Below are positions 17,496 to 27,430 of a DNA stretch of 64,000 nucleotides, piece by piece. This DNA comes from Desertibaculum subflavum. GTDB lineage: Bacteria > Pseudomonadota > Alphaproteobacteria > Ferrovibrionales > Ferrovibrionaceae. Numbering within the stretch: the stretch's first letter is position 1; every line of letters starts with the position of its first letter. The stretch covers positions 1 to 64,000 of the forward strand of contig QOZS01000002.1 in assembly GCA_003576705.1 (NCBI GenBank), read 5' to 3'. The position numbers and the translations under genes were made by a program. The notes under the pieces were generated by a model, which did no database searches, was not told where the DNA came from, and worked only from the letters and a program-made list of their open reading frames with translations.

Positions 17496-18850
17496 CGGAT
17501 CACCACCAGGTCGACGGGCTCGGCGACGCCGGCCACGGTGCGTGCCGGCCGCGTTTCCCCTGCCCTGCCGCCATCGTAGCCTTGAGCTGCGGCAAGGTCG
17601 CGCGTCGCCGCCGTGGTCAGCGCCACGACGCCTTCCGCCTTGGTCTGGTTCTGCAGCTTGGCGGCGCGGTTCACCGCGTCGCCGATGGTCGCGTATTCGA
17701 GCCGGCTCTCGTCGCCGATCGCGCCGCAGATCATCGGCCCATGCGCGACGCCGATGCCGATGCCGGGCGCCGCGAAGCCCTGGTCGCGGCGCGCCGCCGA
17801 CCAGGCGCCGAGATCGTCGATCAGCGCCGCGGCGCAGCGCAGCGCGTCGGCGGCATAGGCTGTGCTCGGCCGCGTCGCGCCGAAGGTGATCATGATGCCG
17901 TCGCCGAGGAAGGTGTTGATGGTGCCGCGATGTGCCTGGACGATGGCGATGACGCGGCGCTGGTACTCGCCCAGCAGCTCGACCAGTGCCTTCGGCGCCA
18001 TGGTGCCGGCGAGCCGGGTGAAGCCGCGCAGGTCGACGAACATCGCCGCCGCCTCGCGCTCCACGCCGTCGCCCGGACGGATCGCCATCGCGGCGCCGGC
18101 GATCTCGCGCGCCACTTCCGGCGCGAAGAAGCGCGACAGCTCCATCGCCGCGGTGGAATCAGCCACTGCGCGGGCCAGCAGGCGGCGCGAGCGCAGCATG
18201 GCAAGCGTGATCAGGCCGGTGACGATCAGGATCGACATCACCTTGTCGATCTCCGCCCCCGGCAGGATCTTGTAGGACGTCATGTACTCGAAATAGTCGG
18301 CGGTGATTACGTCGGGCGTCGCCTTGGCCAGCGCATAGCCGAGCAGGACGAGCCAGCCGGCCGCGCCGGCAATCCCCGCCAGCACGACGGGGCGCGGGTC
18401 GTAGCAGAGCGCCCGCAGCGCGATGAAGATGAAGACGTAGAGCAGCGCCGGCGCCTTCAGATAGAAGGACGGCACCGAGGCATATTGCAGGTGGAAGCTC
18501 CATATCGTCACCATCAACAGCGCCACATCGGCGAGCACCGACAGCGCGACGAACCAGAACGGCAGGCGGTCGCGATGCGCGGCGATGAGGCGGATGGCGG
18601 TGAAGGCGGCGTAGAGGCCGAGCGCCCAGGGCACCGGATCGAATGGCACGTCGACCAGCAGCGGCTCCGGCGAGACGTGGTAGAGCGCGGCGAACACCGC
18701 CAGCACGACCGCCTGCATCCAGCCGATCAGGATCTCGCCGCGCCGCTGCTGGTGGGCGATCTGGTCGAGCACGCGCGCCGGCAGCGCCCGCGCCGGCGCC
18801 GGGCCGAGCAGGAAAGAGGCCAGATTGTCGCGCCAGGGCGCTATCTGCAT
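17492..18850 (-). CDS. Membrane adenylate/guanylate cyclase (class III)
   Basis: Of 452 residues, about 41-226 contain six predicted membrane helices, and the C-terminal 200 form a class III nucleotidyl cyclase domain. The first metal Asp is in MFVDLRGFTRLAG (about residue 270), the second in TFLGDGIMITFG, and VNRAAKLQ supplies the Asn/Arg transition-state residues. The domain therefore looks active and makes cAMP or cGMP at the membrane. The helical N-terminus, with short loops, is probably a sensor. It heads a two-gene unit with the GNAT protein. Confidence 0.9.
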   Translation of the reverse strand: MQIAPWRDNLASFLLGPAPARALPARVLDQIAHQQRRGEILIGWMQAVVLAVFAALYHVSPEPLLVDVPFDPVPWALGLYAAFTAIRLIAAHRDRLPFWFVALSVLADVALLMVTIWSFHLQYASVPSFYLKAPALLYVFIFIALRALCYDPRPVVLAGIAGAAGWLVLLGYALAKATPDVITADYFEYMTSYKILPGAEIDKVMSILIVTGLITLAMLRSRRLLARAVADSTAAMELSRFFAPEVAREIAGAAMAIRPGDGVEREAAAMFVDLRGFTRLAGTMAPKALVELLGEYQRRVIAIVQAHRGTINTFLGDGIMITFGATRPSTAYAADALRCAAALIDDLGAWSAARRDQGFAAPGIGIGVAHGPMICGAIGDESRLEYATIGDAVNRAAKLQNQTKAEGVVALTTAATRDLAAAQGYDGGRAGETRPARTVAGVAEPVDLVVIR

Positions 18851-18919
18851 GGCCCGCAGCCTGACCGGCGACTGGGGCGCCGGCCAATGCCGAAGCGCGA
18901 TGATGTCGATAGAGCCGGC

Positions 18920-20725
18920 CTATCGCCGGCCGAACAGGCGCTCGATGTCGCCGCGGCCGAGCTTGACCCAGGTCGGCCGGCCGTGATTGCACTGGCCGGA
19001 GCGCGGCGTGACCTCCATCTCGCGGAGCAGCGCGTTCATCTCCTCGACCGAGAGCTTGCGCCCGGCCCGGACCGAGCCATGGCAGGCCATGGTGGCGCAG
19101 ACATGGTCGAGCCGGTCGGTCAGGGCCAGCGCCTGGTCGATCTCGGCGAGACTGTCGGCGAGGTCGCGCACCAGCGCCTTCACATCGGCATGGCCGAGCG
19201 GGGCCGGCGTCTCGCGCACCACCACCGCGCCGGGGCCGAAAGCCTCCAGCACCAGGCCGAGGCCGGCAAGCTCGTCGCGGCGCTGGTCGAGACGGGTCAC
19301 CTCGTCCTCGGCCAGCTCCACCACTTCGGGCAGCAGCAGCGCTTGCGACGGCACCCCCTGCCCGGCCAGCGCCGCCTTCATGCGCTCCATCACCAGCCGC
19401 TCATGCGCGGCGTGCTGGTCGACCAGGATCAGGCCGTCGGCGGTTTCCGACAGGATGTAGGTCGCATGGATCTGGGCGCGGGCGAGGCCGAGCGGCGGCA
19501 GCTCGGCCGGCGGCGTTGTGTCCGGCGGGGGCGGCGCCTGCCACTCGGCGGCACGCTCCATCAGCACCGGCGAGGGCCGGGTCGGCGCGAAGTCGAAGCC
19601 GCGGTTCCATGCCGAAGGCGGCGCTTGCAGTCCCTCGGCCCGGAAGGCGCCGAGCGCGGCGGTCGAGATTGTGGTCGCCGTGCGATGCCCGGCCGCGGCC
19701 AGCACCTGCTTCAGCCCGCCGACGATCAGGCCGCGCACCAGGCCGGCATCGCGAAACCGCACTTCGGCCTTGGCCGGGTGCACGTTGACGTCGACCAGAT
19801 CCGGCGGCAGGTCGAGAAACAGCGCGACCACCGGGTAGCGGTCATGCGCCAGCACATCGGCATAGGCGGCACGCACCGCGCCGATCAGCTGGCGATCGCG
19901 CACCGCGCGGCCGTTGACGAACAGGAACTGCGCCTGCGCGGTGCCGCGGTTGTAAGTCGGCACGCCGATATGGCCGGTGAGGCGCAAGGCTTCGCGCTCG
20001 GCATCGACAGCCAGCGCGTTCTCGGCGAAGTCGCGGCCGAGGATGGCGGCGAGCCGGTCGAGCCGGCTCGCGAACAGATCGCCGTTCGCGGCGGCGAGGC
20101 GGAGCGCCACGCGCTCCCCGTCGCTGAGCGAGAAGGCGATGCCGGGATGCGCCATGGCGAGGCGCTTCATGACGTCGAGCGCATGGCCGAACTCGACCCG
20201 CTCGTTCTTCAGGAATTTGAGCCGCGCCGGCGTGGCGTAGAAGAGATCGCGCACCTCGACCCGCGTGCCCAGCGGCGCGCCCGCCGGCTCGACCGGACCG
20301 ACCTCGCCCGCCTCGACCGCGATACGCTGCGCGCTGTCAGCACCATGCGGCCGGCTGACGATGGAAAGGCGCGACACCGCGCCGATGGACGGCAGCGCCT
20401 CGCCGCGGAATCCGAGGAAGCGGATATCGACCAGGTCGTCCCCGGCGAGCTTGGAGGTCGCGTGGCGCTCGACCGCGAGGCGCAGATCCTCCGGCCCCAT
20501 ACCGGCGCCGTCATCGCTCACCGCGATCAGGCTGCGGCCGCCCTCGCGCAGCACCGCATCGATGCGGCGCGCGCCGGCGTCGATGGCGTTCTCGACCAGC
20601 TCCTTCAGCGCCGCCGCGGGCCGCTCCACCACCTCGCCGGCGGCGATACGGTTGACCAGTGTCTCCGGCAGCCGCCGGATGGCGGTCCGGTTGTCGGCCG
20701 TGCGAAGCGCAGGCGCCGATTGCAT
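18920..20725 (-). CDS. mutL: DNA mismatch repair protein MutL (endonuclease type)
   Basis: From ATG 20725 (GGTGA upstream) the protein is 601 residues; an in-frame GTG lies four codons earlier. The GHKL ATPase motifs are present: [12 protein letters not shown] with the catalytic Glu, SDDGAGM, and [10 protein letters not shown]. The C-terminal domain has the metal-binding [12 protein letters not shown] endonuclease motif, so this MutL can nick DNA itself, as expected in organisms without MutH. CNHGRP near the end is the zinc-site motif. The MutS partner is not in the window. Confidence 0.97.
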   Translation of the reverse strand: MQSAPALRTADNRTAIRRLPETLVNRIAAGEVVERPAAALKELVENAIDAGARRIDAVLREGGRSLIAVSDDGAGMGPEDLRLAVERHATSKLAGDDLVDIRFLGFRGEALPSIGAVSRLSIVSRPHGADSAQRIAVEAGEVGPVEPAGAPLGTRVEVRDLFYATPARLKFLKNERVEFGHALDVMKRLAMAHPGIAFSLSDGERVALRLAAANGDLFASRLDRLAAILGRDFAENALAVDAEREALRLTGHIGVPTYNRGTAQAQFLFVNGRAVRDRQLIGAVRAAYADVLAHDRYPVVALFLDLPPDLVDVNVHPAKAEVRFRDAGLVRGLIVGGLKQVLAAAGHRTATTISTAALGAFRAEGLQAPPSAWNRGFDFAPTRPSPVLMERAAEWQAPPPPDTTPPAELPPLGLARAQIHATYILSETADGLILVDQHAAHERLVMERMKAALAGQGVPSQALLLPEVVELAEDEVTRLDQRRDELAGLGLVLEAFGPGAVVVRETPAPLGHADVKALVRDLADSLAEIDQALALTDRLDHVCATMACHGSVRAGRKLSVEEMNALLREMEVTPRSGQCNHGRPTWVKLGRGDIERLFGRR

Positions 20726-20783
20726 CACGAAAATCACCGATTCGGGATCCGGTAGGTCATTCTACCGCCAACGGCCGCGAAGC

Positions 20784-21338
20784 TCACGGCCGCCAGGGCA
20801 GCATCTCGCAGTTCTTCATCAGATGCCCGGCCAGGTGCTTGAAGAAGGTGGCGTGGCCAACGACGCAGATGCGATCCTCCGGCCGGCGGCGCAGCCAGTC
20901 GCGGAAGGTCTCCACGCGGCCGAGAAAGGTCTCGAAGGGCTCCTGGCAGATGCCGTTGGCGTCGCGGGTTCCCTCGTCGTGCCACCACACCTCCGGCAGG
21001 TGGTCGAACGCGAAGGTCGGAAATTCGGGGATCAGCGCGCTTTTCGGCCGCCCCATATCGCAGCTCGCCTCCAGCCATTCGCGGTGCCCGGCCTCGACCA
21101 GGAACGGCGTCGCGAGGCCACCGAACAGGCCGAGCGTGGTCTGGATCGCGCGGGTGAGCGGCGAGGTGACGATCAGGTCGTATTCGTTGCGCCGGACGAC
21201 CTGCCTGAGCAGCTTGACCTGCTCGTGGCCGAGCGGCGTCAGGCGCGCATCGATATGGATAGGGTCCTCGCCCGTCTCGGCATAGACCAGGTTGAAGGTC
21301 GACTGGCCGTGGCGGATCAGGTGTACGGATTCGGGCAT
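20784..21338 (-). CDS. Histidine phosphatase (phosphoglycerate mutase-like) protein
   Basis: The 184-residue protein has the RHGQST motif with the phospho-acceptor His near residue 10, the TSPLTRAIQT motif, and a late VVGHATFFKHL segment with the second catalytic His. It belongs to branch 1 of the histidine phosphatase family, but the FDHLPEVWWHD insert resembles a group of small uncharacterised members, so the substrate is unknown. It lies upstream of mutL on the same strand with a 58-nt gap that contains a short CGGTAG/CTACCG hairpin. Confidence 0.9.
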   Translation of the reverse strand: MPESVHLIRHGQSTFNLVYAETGEDPIHIDARLTPLGHEQVKLLRQVVRRNEYDLIVTSPLTRAIQTTLGLFGGLATPFLVEAGHREWLEASCDMGRPKSALIPEFPTFAFDHLPEVWWHDEGTRDANGICQEPFETFLGRVETFRDWLRRRPEDRICVVGHATFFKHLAGHLMKNCEMLPWRP

Positions 21339-21364
21339 GACGCGCTCCGGACGGGGGCAGGCTC

Positions 21365-22357
21365 TTACGGCGCCCCTCGCCCCAGGTCAACCACGCGGCT
21401 GCCATCCTGGAATGCGCCGAAGGAATGCCGCCAGGGCGCCTCGCCCGGCCAATGCAGCTCGACCATGCCGGAGGCCGGGCGATAGACAGAGGTATAAAGC
21501 GAGCCGAGCGCGGCGGCGAAATCGGTGCGATAGAATGGCGGTTGCTGCAGCGCCTCGCGCAGCCCGTCGGCTGTCATGCCGGGCAGCTTGCAGAGCTCGG
21601 CGAGCCGCGTCGCGCGCTCGACGGTGCGGCTGAACCGTGCCGATTCCAACCATTCGACCGTGCGCTGGTGATTGGTGGTGAAGCCGAGGCCGACGAATTC
21701 CGGCGGCCGGTCGGGGCTGAGCCAGGCGGTGCTGTGGCGGCCGGCGCGATCGAGCAGCAGCACGTTCTGCACCATGGCACAGGGAAGGCGGCGCAGCGTT
21801 TCGACCGCCGCGGGCACGTCGGCGCAGGTTTCCAGCACATAGCGGAGGGTCAGCGGAATGCTGAACCCATGGCCGAGCGCCGGCCGGCCGCCAAAGGTGA
21901 GCGCGAGCGCTAGGCCGGCCTCGTTCATGCCGTCGAGCACGCCGAAGAAGCCTTCCGACATGGCGATCACGGCGCCCTGCCGCCCCAGCCATCGGCTCTT
22001 CAGCAAGGTGCCTTCGAAGAAGTCCGGGGTGAAATCGTAGTTGCGGACCAGCGCGGGCTCGCCGCTCGGCGCCACCACCACGCTGCAGCCGCCGAACAGC
22101 GGCGGCGGGCACCACATGCTGAGCAGCCGCCGCGCCGTCGCGTCCGGCCCGACCAGCTCGCAGAGCCGGTCGTAGAGGGGTGCGAGCTCCGGCATATGGC
22201 GTTCGATCGCCTCGCGGCATTCCTGCAGCGACGGCCGCCGCTCCGGCTTCTCCCGGGCGATCCAGCCGAGATAGGGCGCCGCGCAGCGCCCAAACCGGGC
22301 CTGCCATTTCGGACCGGGCCAGTCTTCCTCGACGGCGACGAATTCGACGGTGGTCAT
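21365..22357 (-). CDS. C45-like acyltransferase/peptidase (Ntn hydrolase)
   Basis: The 330-residue protein resembles the C45 family (acyl-coenzyme A:6-aminopenicillanate acyltransferase). These are N-terminal nucleophile hydrolases that cut themselves before a Cys. The likely cleavage is at FGG-CSVVV (Cys91), followed by NYDF and, later, MNEAGLALAL and FTTNHQ, all conserved positions of the family. Without known partners the substrate, an amide or acyl-amino acid, is open. The start ATG 22357 was preferred because longer frames overlap the upstream gene. Confidence 0.75.
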   Translation of the reverse strand: MTTVEFVAVEEDWPGPKWQARFGRCAAPYLGWIAREKPERRPSLQECREAIERHMPELAPLYDRLCELVGPDATARRLLSMWCPPPLFGGCSVVVAPSGEPALVRNYDFTPDFFEGTLLKSRWLGRQGAVIAMSEGFFGVLDGMNEAGLALALTFGGRPALGHGFSIPLTLRYVLETCADVPAAVETLRRLPCAMVQNVLLLDRAGRHSTAWLSPDRPPEFVGLGFTTNHQRTVEWLESARFSRTVERATRLAELCKLPGMTADGLREALQQPPFYRTDFAAALGSLYTSVYRPASGMVELHWPGEAPWRHSFGAFQDGSRVVDLGRGAP

Positions 22358-22383
22358 GCGTTGTCCACGTGTCAACGAGCCCT

Positions 22384-23031
22384 TCAATAGATCTCCAGGT
22401 CGCTCGCGACGTACCCCGCCAGTTGAAGAAACAGCAGGCCCAGGTCCCTGTAGGGACCAGCCTCCGGACTCCATCTATTCACGACGTGATACTCGTGGCC
22501 GCGCCGACCTTCTACGATCCATTGGGCGCCATCAAATACGCCCCGAGAGTCATTCGTCGGCTGCGTCCAGAAGGCGCTTACGGCCAACGCCGCATCGAGC
22601 TTTTGCCAGTCGGTCAAACTCAACAGCCCAGAACCGCGTTTCGAGATGGACCCTGGTTCATAGCCGCCTGCGCCCGACAGCTCGACGGCATCAACGGTCA
22701 CGCCCGATGCAGTGCGACGGACATGAACAGAAATCGGATGGTGAAAGGTCCGCAGCCACAAAAATCGGTAAGTCTCCAACGCAACATCATCCCTCCCGCA
22801 AGACAGAGTCGGGGCCTCCATTGCCCTGAGGTGCTCCGAGAACCACTTACGCTCGAACTCGTCCAAATCGGGGCGGTCAGCATCGAAGGTGCCGGGCGCA
22901 AAATAGAAGACGTTCAGTTCAGCGGGACATACCGCGCGGACAGGTGTCGCAGCGCTTGGACTGCTATTACCTTGCGAGCCGCCACAACCGTGCGCAATTG
23001 CAGCGAGGGCCACCAGAGCAAACCAGCGCAT
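22384..23031 (-). CDS. Hypothetical secreted protein or lipoprotein of lower G+C
   Basis: The 215-residue product starts with a short positively charged and hydrophobic segment ending in IAHGCGGS. Cys16 could be a lipidation site, though the lipobox is imperfect (Ala-His-Gly-Cys), so either lipoprotein or secreted. The rest has scattered aromatics, a few Cys, and no motif I recognise. Base composition is lower than the neighbours (22741-22800 is 32/60 G+C), which together with the lack of a family suggests recent acquisition. It is co-directional with the C45-like gene (26-nt gap). Confidence 0.65.
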   Translation of the reverse strand: MRWFALVALAAIAHGCGGSQGNSSPSAATPVRAVCPAELNVFYFAPGTFDADRPDLDEFERKWFSEHLRAMEAPTLSCGRDDVALETYRFLWLRTFHHPISVHVRRTASGVTVDAVELSGAGGYEPGSISKRGSGLLSLTDWQKLDAALAVSAFWTQPTNDSRGVFDGAQWIVEGRRGHEYHVVNRWSPEAGPYRDLGLLFLQLAGYVASDLEIY

Positions 23032-23060
23032 CAGCTACATAGCCCCCGCCCTCTTTCTGA

Positions 23061-24551
23061 CTAACTGAGATAGCGCTGCTGCAGGTGACGCTTGAACGCG
23101 GTGGTGCTGAGCGGCGCGCCGGTGGCATGGCGCAGCACTTCATCCGTAGTGAGGCGCGATCCATGACCGTGCACGTTGGCGCGCAGCCAGGCGAGCAACG
23201 GCGCGAACTCGCCGCGTTCGATCGCCGGCTCGATACCACTGTCGGCGGCGCGGGCGGCGGCATAGAGCTGCGCAGCGGACAATGCACCGAGCGTGTAGGT
23301 CGGGAAGTAGCCGAAGGCGCCGGAGGGCCAGTGGATATCCTGCAGACAGCCCAGCGCATCGTTCGGTGGCACCGCGCCGACCAGCTCGCGCATCATGTCG
23401 TTCCAGGCGACCGGCAATTCGTCCACGCCGAGGGCGCGGTCGAGCAGCGCGCGCTCGAGCCGGAAGCGCAGGATGATGTGCAGCGGATAGGTCGCCTCGT
23501 CGGCGTCGACGCGGATCAGGCCGCGCGACACGCGGCGCGCATGGCTCGCGAGGTTCGGCGCCGCGAAGGCCTCGCCGTCACGGCCGAAGCTCTTCGCGAT
23601 CAGCGGGGCGGCGAAGCGCAGGAACGGATCGCTGCGGCAGACCTGCATCTCGACCAGCAGCGACTGCGATTCGTGCAGCACCATGCCGCGCGCCTGGCCG
23701 ACCGGCTGGCTGGTCCAGGCCGCCGGCAGGCCGAGCTCGTAGAGCGCGTGGCCGGTCTCGTGCAGCACGCCCATCAGGGCGCGGAAGAAATCCTCCTCCG
23801 CGTAGCGCGTGGTGATGCGCACGTCCTGCGGCCCGCCGCCGGTGAAGGGATGCAGGCTGACATCGAGGCGGCCGCGATCGAAGGCGAAGCCGAGCGCCTG
23901 CATCATCTCCAGGCCGAGCGCGCGCTGCGACTCCACCGGGAACGGGCCGGGGAGCGGCAGCGGTGCCGGGCGGGCGGTCTGCTTTTCCAGCGCCTCGCCG
24001 ATGAAACCGGGCAGGAAGCCCGCCAGATCCTCGAAGACCGGCGCGATCTGCGCCTCGCGCGCTTCCGGCTCGAACTCGTCGAGCAATGCGTCATAGGGGC
24101 CGAGGCCGAGCGCCGCGCTCTTCGCCGCCGCCGCTTCGCGGGTCAGGTCGAGCAGCTCGGCGAGCTTCGGCGCCAGCAGCTTGAAATCGCTCTTCGCGCG
24201 CGCCTCGCGCCAGACGATCTCGCAGGAGGAGGCGCAATGGGCCCGGCGCTCCACCAGGTCGGGCGGCAGCGCCATGGCATGGGCGCGGGCGCGGCGCATC
24301 TCGCGCAGATTGGCGCTCTGCCAGTCGTCGAGCGGCTCGGCTGCCGCCGCTTCGGCGAGGTCGCCGATCTCAGCCGCGGTCAGGAGCTCATGGCGCAGCA
24401 CGCCCAGGGTCGCGATCTGCTCCGCCCGCGCGGCGGCGCCGCCCGGCGGCATCATCACCGCCTGATCCCAATCGAGGATGCCGAGCGCGCCCGAGATCGC
24501 CGCGATGCGGCGGAACCGCGTCTCCAATGCCGCATAGGCGGTCTGATTCAT
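23061..24551 (-). CDS. M32-family carboxypeptidase
   Basis: A 496-residue zinc metallocarboxypeptidase related to thermostable carboxypeptidase 1. The zinc motif HETGHALYE (about residue 263) with both His and Glu, followed by the third ligand in LHESQSLL and the DIHWPSGAFGYFPTYTLG segment, is diagnostic of M32. It removes C-terminal amino acids from peptides in the cytosol. Length is normal. The gene is divergent from the exported thioredoxin-like protein, 75 nt away. Confidence 0.95.
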   Translation of the reverse strand: MNQTAYAALETRFRRIAAISGALGILDWDQAVMMPPGGAAARAEQIATLGVLRHELLTAAEIGDLAEAAAAEPLDDWQSANLREMRRARAHAMALPPDLVERRAHCASSCEIVWREARAKSDFKLLAPKLAELLDLTREAAAAKSAALGLGPYDALLDEFEPEAREAQIAPVFEDLAGFLPGFIGEALEKQTARPAPLPLPGPFPVESQRALGLEMMQALGFAFDRGRLDVSLHPFTGGGPQDVRITTRYAEEDFFRALMGVLHETGHALYELGLPAAWTSQPVGQARGMVLHESQSLLVEMQVCRSDPFLRFAAPLIAKSFGRDGEAFAAPNLASHARRVSRGLIRVDADEATYPLHIILRFRLERALLDRALGVDELPVAWNDMMRELVGAVPPNDALGCLQDIHWPSGAFGYFPTYTLGALSAAQLYAAARAADSGIEPAIERGEFAPLLAWLRANVHGHGSRLTTDEVLRHATGAPLSTTAFKRHLQQRYLS

Positions 24552-24626
24552 GCCTCACACCCTCGTGACGGACTGTGACTTTAACCCGAACCTATAGTGC
24601 GCCGCGGCGGCGGAAAGGAAGCACCA

Positions 24627-26345
24627 ATGCGGCGCATGCTCCTCGCTCTCCTGATCGTGCTGGCCGGCGTGCCGGCGGCTTCGGCGGCCGAAGGCCCGGC
24701 CTGGGAGGCCTGGAGCGACAAGGTGTTCGAGCGGGCCCGCGCCGAGAACAAGTTCGTCCTGCTCAGCCTGCAATCCTGGTGGTGCCCGTGGTGCCACACC
24801 ATGAACGAGGAGACCTTCGCCGACCCGGACGTGCGGGCCTATATCGCCGAGCATTTCATTCCCGTCCGCGTCGACCAGGACAGCCGGCCCGACATCTCGC
24901 AGCGCTACGAGCGCTGGGGCTGGCCGGCGACGGTGCTGTTCGGGCCGGACGGCACCGAGATCGTCAAGCTGCGCGGCTTCTATTCGGTCCGCTTCTTCCT
25001 GCCGATTCTGAAGGGCACGGTCGCCGACCCGACGCCGCTGAAATACGACATCCCCTCCGGCGACGAACGGCCGATCTCCCGGCAGGTCCGGCTGGACGAT
25101 ACGGCGCGCGCCGAGATCCTGGCCTTCATGGAGAAGAACTACGACCGCGAGAACGACGGCTGGGGCGGCCGGGCCAAGCTCGCCGATGGGCCGACCTGGA
25201 CCTATGCGCTGGACCGCGCCAAGGCCGGCGATGCCGGGTTCGCCAACCGCATCCGCGCCACCTTGCTGAAGGCACGCGGCATGCTGGATGCCGAGCACGG
25301 CGCCATGGCCCAGGTCACCGGCGCCGCCGATTGGAGCAAGATCCACCGCGAATTCCCGATGTTCGCCCAGGAAGCGGGCCTGCGGGCCTTCTCCCTCGCC
25401 TATTCGCTCTGGGGCGATGACCGCTACCGGGCCGCGGCGCGCCGCATCGTCGACTACCTGAAGGATACGCTGCGCGCGCCGGAAGGCGGCTTCTATGCCA
25501 GCCTCGGCCGCGAACGCGGCGATCCCGGCATCGACAGGAATCTCTACGCCCGCGAGAACGGCATGGCGATCAGCGGACTGGTCGCCTATTTCGACGCGAC
25601 CGGCGAGGCGGATGCGCGCGAGCTGGCCATCGCCGCGGCGGAATGGGCACTCAAGGCGCGGCGGCGGCCCGACGGCGGCTTCCATCACGGCGCGACCGAC
25701 GAAGGCGGCCCCTTCCTCGCCGACAGCCTGACCATGAGCTGGGCGCTGCTCGGCCTGCATCGCTCCACAGGCGATCGGCGCTGGCTTGACGAGGCGCGCC
25801 GCACGGCCGATTTCATCGCCGCGACCTTCGTCGATCCGGAAACCGGCGGCTTCTTCGCCGGCGCCCGGCCCGAAGCCGGCTTCCTCGGCAAGCCGGTGAA
25901 GAGCCGCGAGGACAACGTGCTGGCGACGCGGATGTTCAACCTGCTCGCCGCCTATACCGGCGAGGCAGGCTATCGCACCATCGCGGAGAACGGCATGGGT
26001 TACCTGACCTCGCCCGCCGTGCTGGAGGCAGCCGCCTTCCTGCCCGACCTGCTGCAGGCCGAGGCCGAGATGACGCATGAGCCGGTGCACGTCACCGTCA
26101 TCGGCCGGAAGGACGATCCGCGTGCGGCGGCGCTCTACCGTGCCGCGCTGGCCTATCCGGCGACGCACAAACGCGCGGAATGGTGGGACCGGCGCGAGGG
26201 CACGCTCGCCAATCCGGACGTGAAGTACCCGGATTATCCGGAGCCGGCCGCCTTCGCCTGCACGCGGACCTTCTGCTCGCTGCCGGTGACCGGCCCAGGC
26301 GAGATCGCGGGGCAGCTCGACCGTCTCGACCGCGCCCTGCCCTGA
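24627..26345 (+). CDS. Exported thioredoxin-fold / six-hairpin (YyaL/DUF255-like) protein
   Basis: The protein is 572 residues. The first 20 are a clear signal peptide (RRMLLALLIVLAGVPAASA-A). A thioredoxin-like domain follows with CPWC (Cys53/Cys56) within SWWCPWCHTM and an Asp-rich VRVDQDSRPD segment. The remaining 400 residues form a predicted (alpha/alpha)6 barrel with PEGGFYAS and PDGGFHHGATD repeats. DUF255 proteins such as YyaL have the same two domains but are cytosolic; this one appears to be periplasmic. GGAAAGGAAGC precedes the ATG at 24627. Function is unknown; a redox or glycosidase role has been proposed for relatives. Confidence 0.88.
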   Translation: MRRMLLALLIVLAGVPAASAAEGPAWEAWSDKVFERARAENKFVLLSLQSWWCPWCHTMNEETFADPDVRAYIAEHFIPVRVDQDSRPDISQRYERWGWPATVLFGPDGTEIVKLRGFYSVRFFLPILKGTVADPTPLKYDIPSGDERPISRQVRLDDTARAEILAFMEKNYDRENDGWGGRAKLADGPTWTYALDRAKAGDAGFANRIRATLLKARGMLDAEHGAMAQVTGAADWSKIHREFPMFAQEAGLRAFSLAYSLWGDDRYRAAARRIVDYLKDTLRAPEGGFYASLGRERGDPGIDRNLYARENGMAISGLVAYFDATGEADARELAIAAAEWALKARRRPDGGFHHGATDEGGPFLADSLTMSWALLGLHRSTGDRRWLDEARRTADFIAATFVDPETGGFFAGARPEAGFLGKPVKSREDNVLATRMFNLLAAYTGEAGYRTIAENGMGYLTSPAVLEAAAFLPDLLQAEAEMTHEPVHVTVIGRKDDPRAAALYRAALAYPATHKRAEWWDRREGTLANPDVKYPDYPEPAAFACTRTFCSLPVTGPGEIAGQLDRLDRALP

Positions 26346-26352
26346 GAGCGGA

Positions 26353-27060
26353 TCAGCCGAGCCGGCCTTCGCGGCGGTGAAAGACGAGGTAGATCACGGC
26401 CAGAACGACAGCGAAGCCGAACCAGGTCAGCGCATAGCCGAGATGGTCGTTCGGGATGTTGAGCCGGGTCTGGCCGCCGATCGGGAAGCCGCCGGGGTTT
26501 TCGGTCCCGTCGGCCTCGATGAAGAGCGGCGGCGCCTCGATTCCGGCATGACGCGCCATGCCGGGCGCGTCGCCATAGAACCAGATGTTCCTCTGCGGAT
26601 TGTTGTCCGGCACGAACCAGCCCTGAGCCCAAGTCTTGCGCACCAGGCCGGTCACCGTCACCTCGCCCGCGACCTGGCCCTGGGGCCGCGTCGCCGGATC
26701 GACCTTCTCCTTCGGCACCCAGCCGCGATTGACCAGGATGGTGCCGCCATCGGCGCGGTCGAGCGGGGTGATCACCTGGTAGCCGGAATTGCCGCGCCGG
26801 CTGGCGGCGATCAGGTGCATTTCCTTGTCGTGGCGGAACCGGCCGCGCACCGTGACCGGGCGGTATTCGAGCGCCGCCGGATCGAGCGCCGCATTGGGCG
26901 GCAGCGGCAGCGGCGCGAGGCCGGTGCGGCTCTCGATATTGGCGATCAGGCCGAGCTTCCATTCGAGGCGCTGCAGCTGCCAAACGCCAAGGCCGATCAG
27001 CGTGACGATCGCCGGCACGGTGAACAGCGTCGGCCAGAGGAGTGGCCGGAAACGGATCAT
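26353..27060 (-). CDS. SURF1-family cytochrome oxidase assembly protein
   Basis: The 235-residue protein has the SURF1 plan, with an N-terminal membrane helix followed by WQLQRLEWK, a periplasmic beta-rich domain (GYQVITPLDRADGGTILVNRGWVP) and a C-terminal helix. SURF1 delivers or stabilises haem a during assembly of aa3-type oxidase. It is the last gene of the leftward cytochrome oxidase operon, one nucleotide after DUF983. Confidence 0.93.
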   Translation of the reverse strand: MIRFRPLLWPTLFTVPAIVTLIGLGVWQLQRLEWKLGLIANIESRTGLAPLPLPPNAALDPAALEYRPVTVRGRFRHDKEMHLIAASRRGNSGYQVITPLDRADGGTILVNRGWVPKEKVDPATRPQGQVAGEVTVTGLVRKTWAQGWFVPDNNPQRNIWFYGDAPGMARHAGIEAPPLFIEADGTENPGGFPIGGQTRLNIPNDHLGYALTWFGFAVVLAVIYLVFHRREGRLG

Positions 27061-27061
27061 T

Positions 27062-27430
27062 TCAACCGAAGCCCTGCGTCACCTTGTGACGGTATTGCAG
27101 CGCGATCAGCACCGCCTTGAACGGGCGGAGCAGGCCGAGCGACAGCACCAGGATCAGCGGGAACCACAGCAGCACATGCACCCAGAGCGGCGGCTCGAAG
27201 CTGACCTCGGTCCAGAGCGCGAGGCCGACCACGATGAAGCCGGCGATCATGATGATGAAGACCGCCGGCCCGTCGCCTGAATCGACGCCCGCATAGTCGA
27301 GCCCGCAGCGCGGGCAGGCCGGGGCGACAGTGAGGAAGCCCTGGAACAGCTTCCCTTCGCCGCAGCGCGGACAGCGGCACCGCAAGCCCGCGACGAAGGG
27401 AGAGACCGGTGGAAAATACGGCTCGACCAA
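27062..27430 (-). CDS. DUF983 family zinc-ribbon membrane protein
   Basis: This 122-residue protein has two CPxCG pairs (Cys20/Cys23 and Cys39/Cys42) that probably bind a metal, then two membrane helices. DUF983 proteins are routinely found beside ctaE and surf1 in alphaproteobacteria; their role in oxidase assembly is suspected but not proven. Translation begins with TTG at 27430, directly after the ctaE stop (TGATTG), so expression is likely coupled to ctaE. Confidence 0.9.
   Translation of the reverse strand: MVEPYFPPVSPFVAGLRCRCPRCGEGKLFQGFLTVAPACPRCGLDYAGVDSGDGPAVFIIMIAGFIVVGLALWTEVSFEPPLWVHVLLWFPLILVLSLGLLRPFKAVLIALQYRHKVTQGFG

Noticed and set aside
17582..20755. Open rightward frame of 1057 codons
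   Set aside because: It runs antisense across the cyclase and mutL genes and is rich in Arg, Ala and Gly, as expected from a G+C-rich reverse frame. The minus-strand genes have clear motifs.
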